A model generated the notes under the pieces. It was not told the origin of the DNA, ran no database searches, and was given only the letters and a program-made list of their open reading frames with translations. From UBA699 sp050261915 (GTDB lineage: Bacteria; Bacillota; Clostridia; Clostridiales; Clostridiaceae): 64,000 nucleotides of DNA. Positions 25,768-34,875 of this stretch are shown one piece after another; positions within the stretch are counted from its first letter, which is position 1, and each line of letters opens with the position of its first letter. The DNA lies in NCBI GenBank assembly GCA_050261915.1, contig JBLNDT010000089.1, positions 62,001 to 126,000 of the forward strand. Direction: 5' to 3'. The position numbers were made by a program, and so were the translations under genes.

Positions 25768-27083
25768 TAAAATTCACCTGTTATGCTGGTCTTAACAGCA
25801 CTATCTATCAAAATCCTGCTTTCATAATTTAAGAAGCTTAGCTGTTCCATGTTATTTTTTAATTTTTCTCTAACATTAAGGTCATTTTTAGGGGTAAGCC
25901 TAAATCTTATAGGACTTTCTCTAAAAGGTACATCACCATAGTATTTTCCATTGCATGTGATAAAGTATTGTGCTCTTTTCAAAACCACCCCAAGCTTTTT
26001 TAAATCTTCGAAATTAATTGCTCTAACCCATCTTGCAGAAATTATTCTTTTTGCTGACACAGCTCCTATTCCAGGAATTCTTAAAAGATCATTATATTTT
26101 GCCTTATTTATTTCAACAGGGAAAAAACTTAGGTTATTTAATGCCCAGTTTGTTTTTGGATCAAAGTTCAAATCAAGGCTTGGACTTTTTTCAGATAGAA
26201 TTTCTTCCGCCTTAAAATTATAAAACCTTAGAAGCCAGTCAGCCTGGTACAGACGATGCTCCCTAAGGAGGGGTGAAAATCTTATTTTTGAAAGCATTGG
26301 ATTATTTGATACAGGTATGTATGCTGAGTAATATACACGTTTTAAATTTAACTTATTATAAAGTTTTTCTGAAAGATTTATAATGCTGTAATCACTTTCC
26401 GGGGAAGCTCCAATTATAAGCTGAGTGCTTTGTCCTGCAGGAACAAAAGCTGGTGCTCCTTTCATAGACTTTCTATTTTCTTTTCTGTTATTTATTTCTT
26501 TTGAAATCAATGACATAGGTTTTAATATGTCATCCTTGTGCTTTTGGGGAGCAAGTAATTTTAAGCTTCCACTTGAAGGAAGCTCAATGTTTACACTCAT
26601 TCTGTCTGCAATGGAACCTGCAAGCTTAATAAGTGCAGGATCAGCCCCGGGGATGGCTTTAATATGAATATAACCATTAAAATTGTAATTTTCACGAAGA
26701 GATTTAATAACCTTAATCAAAAGTTCCATAGTATGATTTGGATTTTTTATTACTGCAGAACTTAAAAAAAGTCCTTCAATATAATTTCTTCTATAAAAAT
26801 TTATGGTAAGGTCAATAACTTCCTCCGGTGTAAATGCTGCTCTTTCAATATCGTTTGATATTCTGTTAATGCAGTAGGCACAGTCATATATGCAGTAATT
26901 TGTGAGTAAAATTTTAAGAAGTGAAATGCATCTGCCGTCAGAGGTGAAACTGTGACATATACCACCGGGAGCTGAGTTTCCAAGCCCAACCTTAGTATTT
27001 TTTCTTGAACCACCGCTAGAGGAGCAGGATACATCATATTTTGCCGCTGCAGACAAGATATTTAATTTTTCAAATATATCCAT
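25767..27083 (-). CDS. Putative DNA modification/repair radical SAM protein (TIGR03916 family)
   Basis: A 438-residue protein. The radical SAM cluster motif is CIYDCAYC (CX3CX2C, about residue 70) after TNY. A C-terminal helix-hairpin-helix (RIPGIGAVSAKRIISAR, about 325-341) should bind DNA. It is paired with the DUF4130 gene by a one-base stop/start overlap. The chemistry is unknown; the HhH motif and partner suggest action on damaged DNA. The start at 27083 follows GGAGGTTATT; longer readings upstream have no SD. It is divergent from spoIVA, which could place both under sporulation control. Confidence 0.85.
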   Translation of the reverse strand: MDIFEKLNILSAAAKYDVSCSSSGGSRKNTKVGLGNSAPGGICHSFTSDGRCISLLKILLTNYCIYDCAYCINRISNDIERAAFTPEEVIDLTINFYRRNYIEGLFLSSAVIKNPNHTMELLIKVIKSLRENYNFNGYIHIKAIPGADPALIKLAGSIADRMSVNIELPSSGSLKLLAPQKHKDDILKPMSLISKEINNRKENRKSMKGAPAFVPAGQSTQLIIGASPESDYSIINLSEKLYNKLNLKRVYYSAYIPVSNNPMLSKIRFSPLLREHRLYQADWLLRFYNFKAEEILSEKSPSLDLNFDPKTNWALNNLSFFPVEINKAKYNDLLRIPGIGAVSAKRIISARWVRAINFEDLKKLGVVLKRAQYFITCNGKYYGDVPFRESPIRFRLTPKNDLNVREKLKNNMEQLSFLNYESRILIDSAVKTSITGEF

Positions 27084-27207
27084 AATAACCTCCTGTTTTA
27101 TTAATAATATTATACCAAACATATGTTCGATTGTAAAATATTTTGTAATATTTCTGAAATATTGAAATATATTTATACTGTTAATATTAGAATATGGGGG
27201 GCATATT

Positions 27208-28686
27208 TTGGAAAGTTTTGATATATACAAGGATATTGCAGAAAGAACTCAAGGTGATATATATGTTGGGGTGGTTGGTCCAGTTAGAACGGGAAAATCA
27301 ACTTTTATTAAAAGGTTTATGGAACTAATGGTAATCCCTAATATTGAAAATTCATTTAAGGCAAAACGTGCAAAGGATGAATTGCCTCAGAGTTCATCTG
27401 GAAAGGCAGTGCATACTACTGAACCAAAATTCATACCTAACGAAGCAGTTGAAATATTTTTAAAGGAAGGTGCAAAATTCAAAGTTCGTATGGTTGATTG
27501 TGTTGGTTATATCATTAAAGGTGCTTTAGGCTATATGGATGGGGAAAACCCCAAAATGGTTACCACACCTTGGTATGAATATGAAATACCTTTTGAAGAA
27601 GCAGCTGAAATTGGAACTAAAAAAGTTATTAATGAACATTCAACAATTGGTATTCTTGTAACAACTGATGGGTCAATAACTGATATTCCAAGGGAAGATT
27701 ACATTGAAGCAGAGGAAAGGGTAGTAAGGGAGTTAAAATCAATTGATAAGCCATTTATAATGATACTTAATACAAGCCACCCTGAGGACCCGGATACCAT
27801 TAAGCTTAGGGAATCAATGGAAGAAAAATATGATGTTCCAATACAAGCCATGGATGTTTTAAATATGAATGAAAATGATATTTCAGATATATTCCAAAGA
27901 ATGTTAATGGAATTCCCTGTAAAAGAAATAAACATAGACATTCCTGAATGGATTGAAATGCTTGATTCAAGACATTGGCTAAAAATCGAATTTCTTAATT
28001 TAATTAAGGAAATTTGTAAAATAATATTTAAGGTAAGGGATTTAAACAATTCTTTCGGCAGGTTTGATGATGCAGAATTTATAAATAATACTGCAATTGA
28101 CGAAATCAATCTTGGAGAGGGAACAGCAAGGATATTTATTAATCCAAGCCAAGACTTGTTTTTTAGGATTATTGGAGAAACATGCAATACCGAAATAAAA
28201 GGGGAAAGGGATCTTATAGATATTGTTAGAAAAATGCATTTAGCAAAGATTGAATATGATAAAATTGAAAAAGCATTAATAGAAGTAAAAGAAACTGGTT
28301 ACGGTTTGGTGGCACCTGAACTATCTGAAATGAAACTTGAGGAGCCGGAAATTGTAAAGCAGGGGAATAGATACGGGGTTAAGTTAAAAGCCAGCGCTCC
28401 ATCTCTACATTTAATAAGAGCTGATATCCAAACAGAAATATCACCGATTATGGGAACAGAGAAGGAAAGCGAAGAACTTGTAAAATCACTTTTAGAGCAG
28501 TTTGAAAATGACCCTTCAAGGATATGGCAAAGTAACATGTTTGGAAAATCCTTGGAGGTACTGGTTAAGGACGGACTTCAAAACAAGCTTTATAAGATGC
28601 CGGATGATGTTCAGTATAAAATTCAGAAAACACTTCAGAAGATTATAAATGAGGGTAATGGGGGATTAATCTGTATTATTCTTTAA
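27208..28686 (+). CDS. spoIVA: Stage IV sporulation protein A (spore coat ATPase)
   Basis: A full-length 492-residue SpoIVA, beginning at a TTG after GGGGGG. The N-terminal ATPase domain has Walker A GVVGPVRTGKSTF (about residues 21-33), a VDCVGY switch and a TSHPEDPDT segment. A long middle domain and the conserved C-terminal region that contacts SpoVM follow. SpoIVA polymerises with ATP hydrolysis on the forespore surface to build the coat basement layer. Its membrane tether SpoVM is also in this window (43844). A strong terminator follows, so the gene is monocistronic. Mother-cell SigE control is expected from other species; I did not fix a SigE site. Confidence 0.96.
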   Translation: MESFDIYKDIAERTQGDIYVGVVGPVRTGKSTFIKRFMELMVIPNIENSFKAKRAKDELPQSSSGKAVHTTEPKFIPNEAVEIFLKEGAKFKVRMVDCVGYIIKGALGYMDGENPKMVTTPWYEYEIPFEEAAEIGTKKVINEHSTIGILVTTDGSITDIPREDYIEAEERVVRELKSIDKPFIMILNTSHPEDPDTIKLRESMEEKYDVPIQAMDVLNMNENDISDIFQRMLMEFPVKEINIDIPEWIEMLDSRHWLKIEFLNLIKEICKIIFKVRDLNNSFGRFDDAEFINNTAIDEINLGEGTARIFINPSQDLFFRIIGETCNTEIKGERDLIDIVRKMHLAKIEYDKIEKALIEVKETGYGLVAPELSEMKLEEPEIVKQGNRYGVKLKASAPSLHLIRADIQTEISPIMGTEKESEELVKSLLEQFENDPSRIWQSNMFGKSLEVLVKDGLQNKLYKMPDDVQYKIQKTLQKIINEGNGGLICIIL

Positions 28687-28720
28687 AAACTGCCGGCACA
28701 AAGTGCCGGTAGTTTTTTTT
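28686..28720 (+). terminator. Terminator of spoIVA
   Basis: CTGCCGGCAC and GTGCCGGTAG pair around AAA with one G/T wobble, followed by eight T residues. Confidence 0.93.
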
Positions 28721-28723
28721 ATA

Positions 28724-28751
28724 TTGAACTTACTTTAAAATATGGTATAAT
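28724..28751 (+). promoter_or_regulatory. Upstream promoter of the yicC operon
   Basis: TTGAAC at 28724-28729, a 16-nt spacer, and TATAAT at 28746-28751, leaving a leader of about 170 nt. Confidence 0.55.
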
Positions 28752-28780
28752 AACAACTCATAGATAAAAATTCAGCAAGG

Positions 28781-28802
28781 TCAAAATATTGAGATATTTT
28801 GA
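28781..28802. repeat. Inverted repeat in the yicC leader
   Basis: Perfect 9-bp arms TCAAAATAT and ATATTTTGA separated by TGAG. Possible operator or weak hairpin. Confidence 0.5.
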
Positions 28803-28840
28803 GCATACTTGAATAAATTGAAGATATATCATATTAATTA

Positions 28841-28890
28841 AACATATTCTAATAAATATGTTGCATTTAAATATAATAATTATGTATAAT
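28841..28890 (+). promoter_or_regulatory. Proximal yicC promoter with overlapping inverted repeat
   Basis: TTGCAT at 28861-28866, an 18-nt spacer, and TATAAT at 28885-28890. The -35 is overlapped by an inverted repeat with arms AACATATT and AATATGTT (28841-28862, 6-nt spacing). Confidence 0.5.
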
Positions 28891-28929
28891 TAGTATGAAT
28901 TGACAAAGAAACGTGGAAGGATGAAAGCT

Positions 28930-29808
28930 ATGATAAAAAGCATGACCGGATATGGCAGAGGAAATATTGAACTTACTGGGCGCAGCTACACTATTGAAAT
29001 AAAAAGTGTTAACCACAGATATTGTGATTTGAACATCAAAATGCCAAAAAGCTTACTGCCCCTTGAGGACAGAATTAGAAAAGTTATTCAAAGCAGGCTT
29101 AATCGTGGTAAAATTGATGTTTTTGTAACTCAGAACCTTTTTGATAAAAAAGATGTAGCAGCAGTATTTAATAAATCCTTAGGAGATTCATATTACAGCT
29201 GTTTAAATGAGATTAAAGAAAGATATCAGTTAAAGGACGAGATTTCTCTTACTCTTATTTCAAAATTTCCAGATGTTATTATGACAAAACAAGAAGAGGA
29301 AGATGTTGAGGAACTTTGGGAAAGTTTATCCATTCCACTTAATGAAGCACTTGATTTACTGCTAAAAATGCGTGAAAGAGAAGGCATGAAGCTTAAGGAA
29401 GATATTCAATTAAAATGTAACCATATAACCAATATGGTAAATGTAATCCAGGATAATTCAACGGATATACTTGCTGAATATCAAAAGAAATTACTAACAA
29501 GATTAAATGACTTAATAAAGGACCACAAAATTGATGAAAATAGAATTGCTATGGAAGCAGCTATTATTGCTGACAAAGCATCAGTGGATGAAGAAATAGT
29601 AAGACTAAAAAGTCATCTTGTTCAATTAAGTGAAACTATGGATATTAATGAACCTGTAGGAAGAAAGCTTGACTTCATAGTACAGGAGATGAACAGGGAA
29701 ACAAATACAATTGCTTCTAAAGCCACAAATCTTGATATAATAAATGTGGTTTTAAATATAAAAAATGAAATTGAAAAGGTCAGGGAACAAATTCAAAATA
29801 TTGAATAG
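28930..29808 (+). CDS. yicC: YicC/YloC-family endoribonuclease
   Basis: A 292-residue protein starting MIKSMTGYGRG, the family hallmark, with IKSVNHRYCDLNIKMP and the C-terminal metal-site region KLDFIVQEMNRETNTIASKA. YicC homologues are metal-dependent endoribonucleases linked to mRNA turnover. The start at 28930 has GGAAGG at good spacing. It heads the conserved yicC-remA-gmk-rpoZ-coaBC unit. Confidence 0.92.
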   Translation: MIKSMTGYGRGNIELTGRSYTIEIKSVNHRYCDLNIKMPKSLLPLEDRIRKVIQSRLNRGKIDVFVTQNLFDKKDVAAVFNKSLGDSYYSCLNEIKERYQLKDEISLTLISKFPDVIMTKQEEEDVEELWESLSIPLNEALDLLLKMREREGMKLKEDIQLKCNHITNMVNVIQDNSTDILAEYQKKLLTRLNDLIKDHKIDENRIAMEAAIIADKASVDEEIVRLKSHLVQLSETMDINEPVGRKLDFIVQEMNRETNTIASKATNLDIINVVLNIKNEIEKVREQIQNIE

Positions 29809-29826
29809 TAATGTAGGAGGGAATAT

Positions 29827-30105
29827 ATGGGGATTAAATTAATTAATATTGGGTTTGGCAATATAGTATCTGCAAACAGATTAGTTGCTATAGTAAGCCC
29901 GGAATCTGCACCTATAAAAAGAATTATTCAAGAAGCAAGAGACAGAGGAATGCTTATAGATGCCACATATGGCAGAAGGACAAGAGCTGTAATTATTACA
30001 GACAGCGATCATGTAATACTCTCTGCAGTTCAACCTGAAACAGTAGCACACAGACTGTCATCAAAGGATGAGGAAAATGATGATGTGGCTGAGGGTGAAG
30101 AATAA
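29827..30105 (+). CDS. remA: RemA/DUF370 DNA-binding regulator
   Basis: A 92-residue protein with the RemA core IKLINIGFGNIVSANRLVAIVSPESAPIKR region and DATYGRRTRAVIITDSDHVILSAVQPETVAHRL. In Bacillus, RemA is an octameric DNA-binding activator of biofilm matrix and osmoprotection genes. In clostridia without those targets its role is unclear, and spoke-like DNA wrapping is assumed by homology. It lies between yicC and gmk, and its stop overlaps the gmk ATG by one base. Confidence 0.92.
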   Translation: MGIKLINIGFGNIVSANRLVAIVSPESAPIKRIIQEARDRGMLIDATYGRRTRAVIITDSDHVILSAVQPETVAHRLSSKDEENDDVAEGEE

Positions 30106-30734
30106 TGCCGAGAAAAGGACTTTTGATTGTTATTTCAGGTCCTTCAGGAGCTGGGAAAGGCACTATATGTAAGGAATTATTAAAGAACACCAATTTATGG
30201 CTTTCAGTTTCAGCAACTACAAGATATCCAAGAAATGGTGAAATTGAAGGTATTAATTATTATTTTTTAGATAAAGATGAATTTATTGAAAAAGTAAATG
30301 GTGGAGAATTTTTTGAATATGCTGAGGTCTACGGTAATTATTACGGTACCCCTAAATGGAAGGTATTGGAGGCTTTAGAAAGCGGAAGTGATGTGCTTCT
30401 AGAAATAGACATTCAAGGAGCCCTTAAAGTTAAACAAAATTATCCTGAAGGTGTTTTTATATTCATTCTTCCTCCATCAATGGAAGAACTGAAAAAGAGG
30501 ATAATAAAAAGGGGTACAGAAACTGAGGAATCCCTTGTTACAAGATTTGAATCTGCGTATAAGGAAATTAATTTCGTTTCAAAATACAATTACGCAGTTG
30601 TAAATGACACCGTTTCAAATGCAGTATCAAAAATTGAAGCTATTTTAACTGCAGAGAGATGTCGTGTTGATCGAATAAAAGATAAAATTTTAGACTCAAA
30701 GGAGGCATTTTTATATGAACAACTCTATGATTAA
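30105..30734 (+). CDS. gmk: Guanylate kinase
   Basis: A 209-residue P-loop kinase that converts GMP and ATP to GDP and ADP. The P-loop is VISGPSGAGKGTICKELL (about residues 8-25), the GMP-binding segment TTRYPRNGEIEGINYYF, and the lid RGTETEESLVTRF. The usual length and neighbours (remA, rpoZ) agree. The end overlaps rpoZ by 20 bp, with the rpoZ SD inside gmk. Confidence 0.96.
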   Translation: MPRKGLLIVISGPSGAGKGTICKELLKNTNLWLSVSATTRYPRNGEIEGINYYFLDKDEFIEKVNGGEFFEYAEVYGNYYGTPKWKVLEALESGSDVLLEIDIQGALKVKQNYPEGVFIFILPPSMEELKKRIIKRGTETEESLVTRFESAYKEINFVSKYNYAVVNDTVSNAVSKIEAILTAERCRVDRIKDKILDSKEAFLYEQLYD

Positions 30735-30933
30735 CCCTTCAATAGTTGAATTATTAGATAAAGTAAACAGCAGATATACATTGGTTACAATGACTTCAAA
30801 AAGGGCAAGACAACTGATTTGCGGTTCAAAACCTTTAATAGAAATTGAATCAACAAAGCCAGTTACTATTGCAATTAATGAAATAAACCAGGGAAAAATA
30901 ACTTATGAAACAGTGAAAGAAGGAATAAAATAA
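30715..30933 (+). CDS. rpoZ: RNA polymerase omega subunit
   Basis: A 72-residue protein with the omega pattern: MINPSIVELLDKVNSRYTLV, SKRARQL and a Pro-Val-Thr-Ile-Ala strand followed by EINQGKITYE. It helps assemble the beta-prime subunit. The AAAGGAGG SD lies in the end of gmk. The short length is normal for Firmicutes. Confidence 0.94.
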   Translation: MNNSMINPSIVELLDKVNSRYTLVTMTSKRARQLICGSKPLIEIESTKPVTIAINEINQGKITYETVKEGIK

Positions 30934-30935
30934 AA

Positions 30936-32123
30936 ATGGCTGAAAATAAAACTGTAGTAATTGGAGTATGCGGAGGTATTGCTGTATATAAAGCTCTTGA
31001 AATAATAAGCTCCCTTAAGAAAAGGGATATTAATGTGCATGTAATCATGACAGAATCCGCAACAAAATTTGTGAGTCCTCTCAGTTTTCAGTCATTGAGC
31101 CAGAATATTGTAAGTGTTGATATGTTTTCCGAACCAAAGGCCTTTGAAATTCAACACATTTCTCTGGCAAAAAAAGCAGATATTATGCTTATAGTACCTG
31201 CCACTGCAAATTTTATTGGAAAGGCTGCCTATGGTATAGCAGACGACCTTCTTACAACAACTGTTATGGCAACCAGAGCACCGATAATAGTAGCTCCTGC
31301 CATGAATACAAATATGTATAAAAATCCTGTAGTTCAGGAAAATATCGAAAAGCTTAAATCCAGAGGTTATAAATTTATTAATCCATCCTCAGGAAGGCTT
31401 GCCTGTGGAGATCTTGGTGAAGGTAAGCTTGCTGATACAAATGATATATGTGAAATTGTTCTTCAGGAACTTTATGACTTAAAGGATCTTAAGGGAAAGA
31501 AAGTGCTAGTTACAGCAGGACCAACCATAGCAGCTATAGACCCGGTAAGGTATATAACAAATCGTTCTTCAGGAAAAATGGGATATGCAATTGCAGAGGA
31601 AGCTGTATCCCGTGGAGCAGAGGTTACTTTAATAAGCGGTCCTTCAAATTTGAAGCCCCCATGCTCAGTTGATTTTGTAAGCATAAAAACTACTGAGGAT
31701 ATGTACAACGAAGTAACAAAAAGATTTGAAAATTTTGATATAGTTATAAAAGCTGCAGCAGTTGCAGATTATAAACCTAAAAATTATTCTGATCAAAAGA
31801 TTAAAAAAGTATCTGAAGATGTTGTAATTGAATTCGTAAAAGATTTTGATATACTTAAAAAATTAGGAGAGCTTAAAAAGCACCAGATTCTAGTGGGATT
31901 TGCTGCAGAAAGTCAAGATTTGCTTACAAATGCTAATGGAAAACTAGAAAGAAAAAATCTTGATTATATCGTAGCCAATGATATTACAAAAACGGGCTTT
32001 GCCACAGATGACAACAAGGTAACAATATTAAGGCGCAGCGGAGATCCAATTAATCTTGAAAAAATGTCCAAGAGAAACGTTGCAAGAGAGCTTTTTAATA
32101 TTATCCTTAAATCAAAGCAATAA
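30936..32123 (+). CDS. coaBC: Bifunctional phosphopantothenoylcysteine decarboxylase/phosphopantothenate-cysteine ligase
   Basis: A 395-residue fusion of two CoA-pathway enzymes. The CoaC part (residues 1-185) is an FMN flavoprotein with GGIAVYKA, the catalytic His in IQHISLAKKAD, the PAMNTNMY motif and the Cys in GRLACGDLGEGKL. The CoaB part starts at about 190 (KKVLVTAGPTIAAIDPVRYITNRSSGKMG region) and ends with the CTP-binding KKxLK-like region. It follows rpoZ by 2 bp. It makes 4'-phosphopantetheine, the substrate of CoaD (candidate at 12373). Confidence 0.96.
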   Translation: MAENKTVVIGVCGGIAVYKALEIISSLKKRDINVHVIMTESATKFVSPLSFQSLSQNIVSVDMFSEPKAFEIQHISLAKKADIMLIVPATANFIGKAAYGIADDLLTTTVMATRAPIIVAPAMNTNMYKNPVVQENIEKLKSRGYKFINPSSGRLACGDLGEGKLADTNDICEIVLQELYDLKDLKGKKVLVTAGPTIAAIDPVRYITNRSSGKMGYAIAEEAVSRGAEVTLISGPSNLKPPCSVDFVSIKTTEDMYNEVTKRFENFDIVIKAAAVADYKPKNYSDQKIKKVSEDVVIEFVKDFDILKKLGELKKHQILVGFAAESQDLLTNANGKLERKNLDYIVANDITKTGFATDDNKVTILRRSGDPINLEKMSKRNVARELFNIILKSKQ

Positions 32124-32128
32124 ATTAA

Positions 32129-32170
32129 GTTAAGAAGCCTTCTTTGCAATGCAAAGAATGCTTCTTATTT
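32129..32170 (+). terminator. Probable terminator after coaBC
   Basis: AAGAAGCCTTCTTTGC pairs with GCAAAGAATGCTTCTT with one mismatch, followed by ATTTTATG. The U-tract is weak, so read-through to priA is likely. Confidence 0.6.
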
Positions 32171-32193
32171 TATGAAATTTAAAGGGTGATTAT

Positions 32194-34395
32194 GTGTATA
32201 AATTTGCAGGTGTAATAATCGATAGTACTTCAGTTGCATTAGATAGAATATTTAACTATATGGTTCCTTTAAGCATGCAGGAAGATTTATTTATAGGCTC
32301 CAGAGTAAAAGTACCTTTTGGAAAAGGTAATAAGAATATTCATGGGTTTGTTATAGAACTTTTTTCTCATGAAGAAATGCCAAAAGGAGTTAAGGAAATC
32401 AATTGTATTTGCGATGATTTTCCTTTACTTACAAAGGAAGATATCGAAATAATAAAAACAATGAGAGAAAAGTACCTTTGTACCTATCAAGAAGGAATAA
32501 AAACTTTTATACCAAGCGGCATAAACAGCGGAATTAAATTAAAAAAAGAGCAGCTGATATTTATAGGCAGTAAGCCAGAAGGCCGATTTATAAAAGAGCC
32601 CTATACAAATATTTTTAATTTTGCAGCTCAGAACCAAGGTTTATTAAATAAAAACAGTCTAGCAATAAAATGTGGCTGTTCTGTTTCACCAATAAATACT
32701 ATGATTAAACATGGTATCCTGATACAAAGAGAAGAAATCGTTGACAGATATAATAATAGAGAGTACGCTGATTACAGCAAAAAAGAACTTAATTATAATC
32801 AAAAGGAAATAGTAACCAATATACTTAATTCTGATTATAAATTGTCACTTATTCATGGTGTTACTGGAAGCGGTAAAACTGAAATTTATATGAACTTGGT
32901 TTCTAAAATGCTAGAAATGAATAAGGATTCCATAATACTAGTCCCGGAAATATCTCTTACACCTCAGATGGTAGAAAGATTTAAAGGGAGGTTTGGCAGA
33001 GAAATAAGTGTATTTCACAGCAAACTTTCCTTAGGGGAACGGTTTGATGAATGGATGAGGATTAAAAATGGAAAGGTGAAGGTAGCAATAGGGGCGCGAT
33101 CTGCAGTTTTTCTCCCATTTAACAACCTTGGAATTATTATTATGGATGAGGAGCATGAAGGTTCATATAAATCTGATAGTGATCCAAAATATGATGCAAG
33201 AGAAATTGCTGAAATAAAAAGTAATTTACAGGGCTGCAAGGTGGTACTCGGTTCTGCCACCCCATCACTTGAAAGTTATTATAGGGCAAGCAAAGGTGAA
33301 ATAAAGCTGTATACAATAACTGAAAGAGCAGACATGGCAAAGCTTCCTAAGTTTTTTGTTGCAGATATGCGAGAGGAACTTAAGAATAATAACAGGTCAA
33401 TCTTCAGCAGGGAGCTTTTTAACAGTATTGAAAAAGCCCTTGAAAGGGAGGAACAAATAATACTATTCCTAAATAGAAGAGGATTTTCAACCTTTGTATC
33501 CTGCAGAAGCTGCGGGTATGTATTTAAATGCGAAAACTGTGACATATCTCTCACTTACCATAATGAAAAAAATATACTTACCTGCCATTACTGCGGTAAA
33601 AATCAAAACTTTACAAAAATATGTCCGGAATGTAAAAGCAAGTATGTGAAATATTTTGGTATAGGAACTGAAAGAATAGAAGAAGACATAAAAAAGTATT
33701 TTCCAAATGCAAAAACCTTGAGGATGGATTTCGACACAACTAGAAAAAAAGATTCCTATGAAAATATTTATAACAAATTTAAGAATGAAGAAGCAGACAT
33801 TTTAATTGGTACACAGATGATAGCAAAGGGTTTGGACTTCACCAACGTTACTTTAGTTGGAATTATTGCTGCAGACCTTTCATTAAATCTACCGGATTTC
33901 AGAGCCTCTGAAAGAACATTCCAGCTTATAACCCAGGTTTCAGGAAGAGCAGGAAGAGGAGCTAAAGAGGGGAAAGTTGTGGTTCAAACTTATAATCCTG
34001 ATAATTACAGTATAATTTGTGCAGTAAATAATGATTATAAAAGCTTTTATGAACAGGAAATAAGTATAAGAAATACAATGAACTATCCGCCATTTTCAAC
34101 CTTGCTGAGTATAAATATGAGCAGTGAAAATGAAGATTTATTAATAAAATGTATACAAAATATTGGTATAATATTAAAGAATAATGTTTCAGAATGTGAT
34201 AAAATTAGTATGTTGGGACCAAACCCATGTCTCATATCTAAAATTAAAAAACAATATAGGTGGCAGATTGTATTTAAAGGGGAAATAAATTATGAATTTG
34301 CATCATATATTAGAAAAACTATTTATGATTTGACTAAAGATGTTTATAATAGTATAAGGATTAGTATTGATGTTAATCCCACAAACTTGCTTTAG
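32194..34395 (+). CDS. priA: Primosomal replication restart helicase PriA
   Basis: A 733-residue helicase beginning at a GTG after AAAGGGTGA. After the 3'-end-binding N-terminal domain come Walker A HGVTGSGKTEIY (about residues 225-236) and the DEEH box IIMDEEHEGSYK. An insertion of zinc-binding cysteines (CRSCGYVFKCENC; CHYCGKNQNF; CPEC) lies at about 435-480. Helicase motifs with GTQMIAKGLDF and TQVSGRAGRG follow. It restarts stalled forks by loading the replisome. It begins the priA-def-fmt block. Confidence 0.96.
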   Translation: MYKFAGVIIDSTSVALDRIFNYMVPLSMQEDLFIGSRVKVPFGKGNKNIHGFVIELFSHEEMPKGVKEINCICDDFPLLTKEDIEIIKTMREKYLCTYQEGIKTFIPSGINSGIKLKKEQLIFIGSKPEGRFIKEPYTNIFNFAAQNQGLLNKNSLAIKCGCSVSPINTMIKHGILIQREEIVDRYNNREYADYSKKELNYNQKEIVTNILNSDYKLSLIHGVTGSGKTEIYMNLVSKMLEMNKDSIILVPEISLTPQMVERFKGRFGREISVFHSKLSLGERFDEWMRIKNGKVKVAIGARSAVFLPFNNLGIIIMDEEHEGSYKSDSDPKYDAREIAEIKSNLQGCKVVLGSATPSLESYYRASKGEIKLYTITERADMAKLPKFFVADMREELKNNNRSIFSRELFNSIEKALEREEQIILFLNRRGFSTFVSCRSCGYVFKCENCDISLTYHNEKNILTCHYCGKNQNFTKICPECKSKYVKYFGIGTERIEEDIKKYFPNAKTLRMDFDTTRKKDSYENIYNKFKNEEADILIGTQMIAKGLDFTNVTLVGIIAADLSLNLPDFRASERTFQLITQVSGRAGRGAKEGKVVVQTYNPDNYSIICAVNNDYKSFYEQEISIRNTMNYPPFSTLLSINMSSENEDLLIKCIQNIGIILKNNVSECDKISMLGPNPCLISKIKKQYRWQIVFKGEINYEFASYIRKTIYDLTKDVYNSIRISIDVNPTNLL

Positions 34396-34416
34396 CATAA
34401 AAATTTGGAGGTAATT

Positions 34417-34875
34417 ATGGCAATTAGAAATATAAGATTAAATGGTGATGAAATTTTAAGAAAAAAGTCAAGGAAGGTAGAAGAAATTAACCATAGAGTA
34501 CTCGGAATTCTTGATGATATGCTTGATACTATGTACAAGGCTGAGGGTGTAGGCCTTGCAGGGCCTCAGATAGGTATTTTAAAAAGACTTGTGGTTATAG
34601 ATATCGGAGAAGGTCCTATTAAACTTATTAATCCTGAAATTACGGAAGCATCAGGCAGTATAATAGATTTTGAAGGATGTCTCAGTATACCAGGTGAACA
34701 AGGAAACGTTGAAAGACCCGAAAAGGTTACTGTAATTGCAATGAATGAAAAAGGTGAAAACATAGTAATAAATGGAGAAGGTTTTTTTGCAAGAGCCCTT
34801 TGTCATGAACTAGACCATTTAGATGGTATTCTTTATATAGATAAGGTTATTCCTGAAGAGGAAGGTAATGCCTAA
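34417..34875 (+). CDS. def: Peptide deformylase
   Basis: A 152-residue metallohydrolase that removes the formyl group from new polypeptides. All three motifs are present: GVGLAGPQIG (about 43-52), EGCLSIPG (Cys metal ligand, about 87) and HELDHLDG (about 129-136). The start at 34417 follows GGAGG. It precedes fmt with a one-base stop/start overlap, coupling formylation and deformylation genes. Confidence 0.96.
   Translation: MAIRNIRLNGDEILRKKSRKVEEINHRVLGILDDMLDTMYKAEGVGLAGPQIGILKRLVVIDIGEGPIKLINPEITEASGSIIDFEGCLSIPGEQGNVERPEKVTVIAMNEKGENIVINGEGFFARALCHELDHLDGILYIDKVIPEEEGNA

Noticed and set aside
27084..27207. A SigE promoter for spoIVA
   Set aside because: Several AT-rich ATA-type segments could match loosely, but none matched both boxes convincingly, so I did not place one.
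27699..28187. A 162-codon minus-strand open frame within spoIVA
   Set aside because: Shadow of a strongly conserved gene, no SD, Ile/Ser-rich product without family features.
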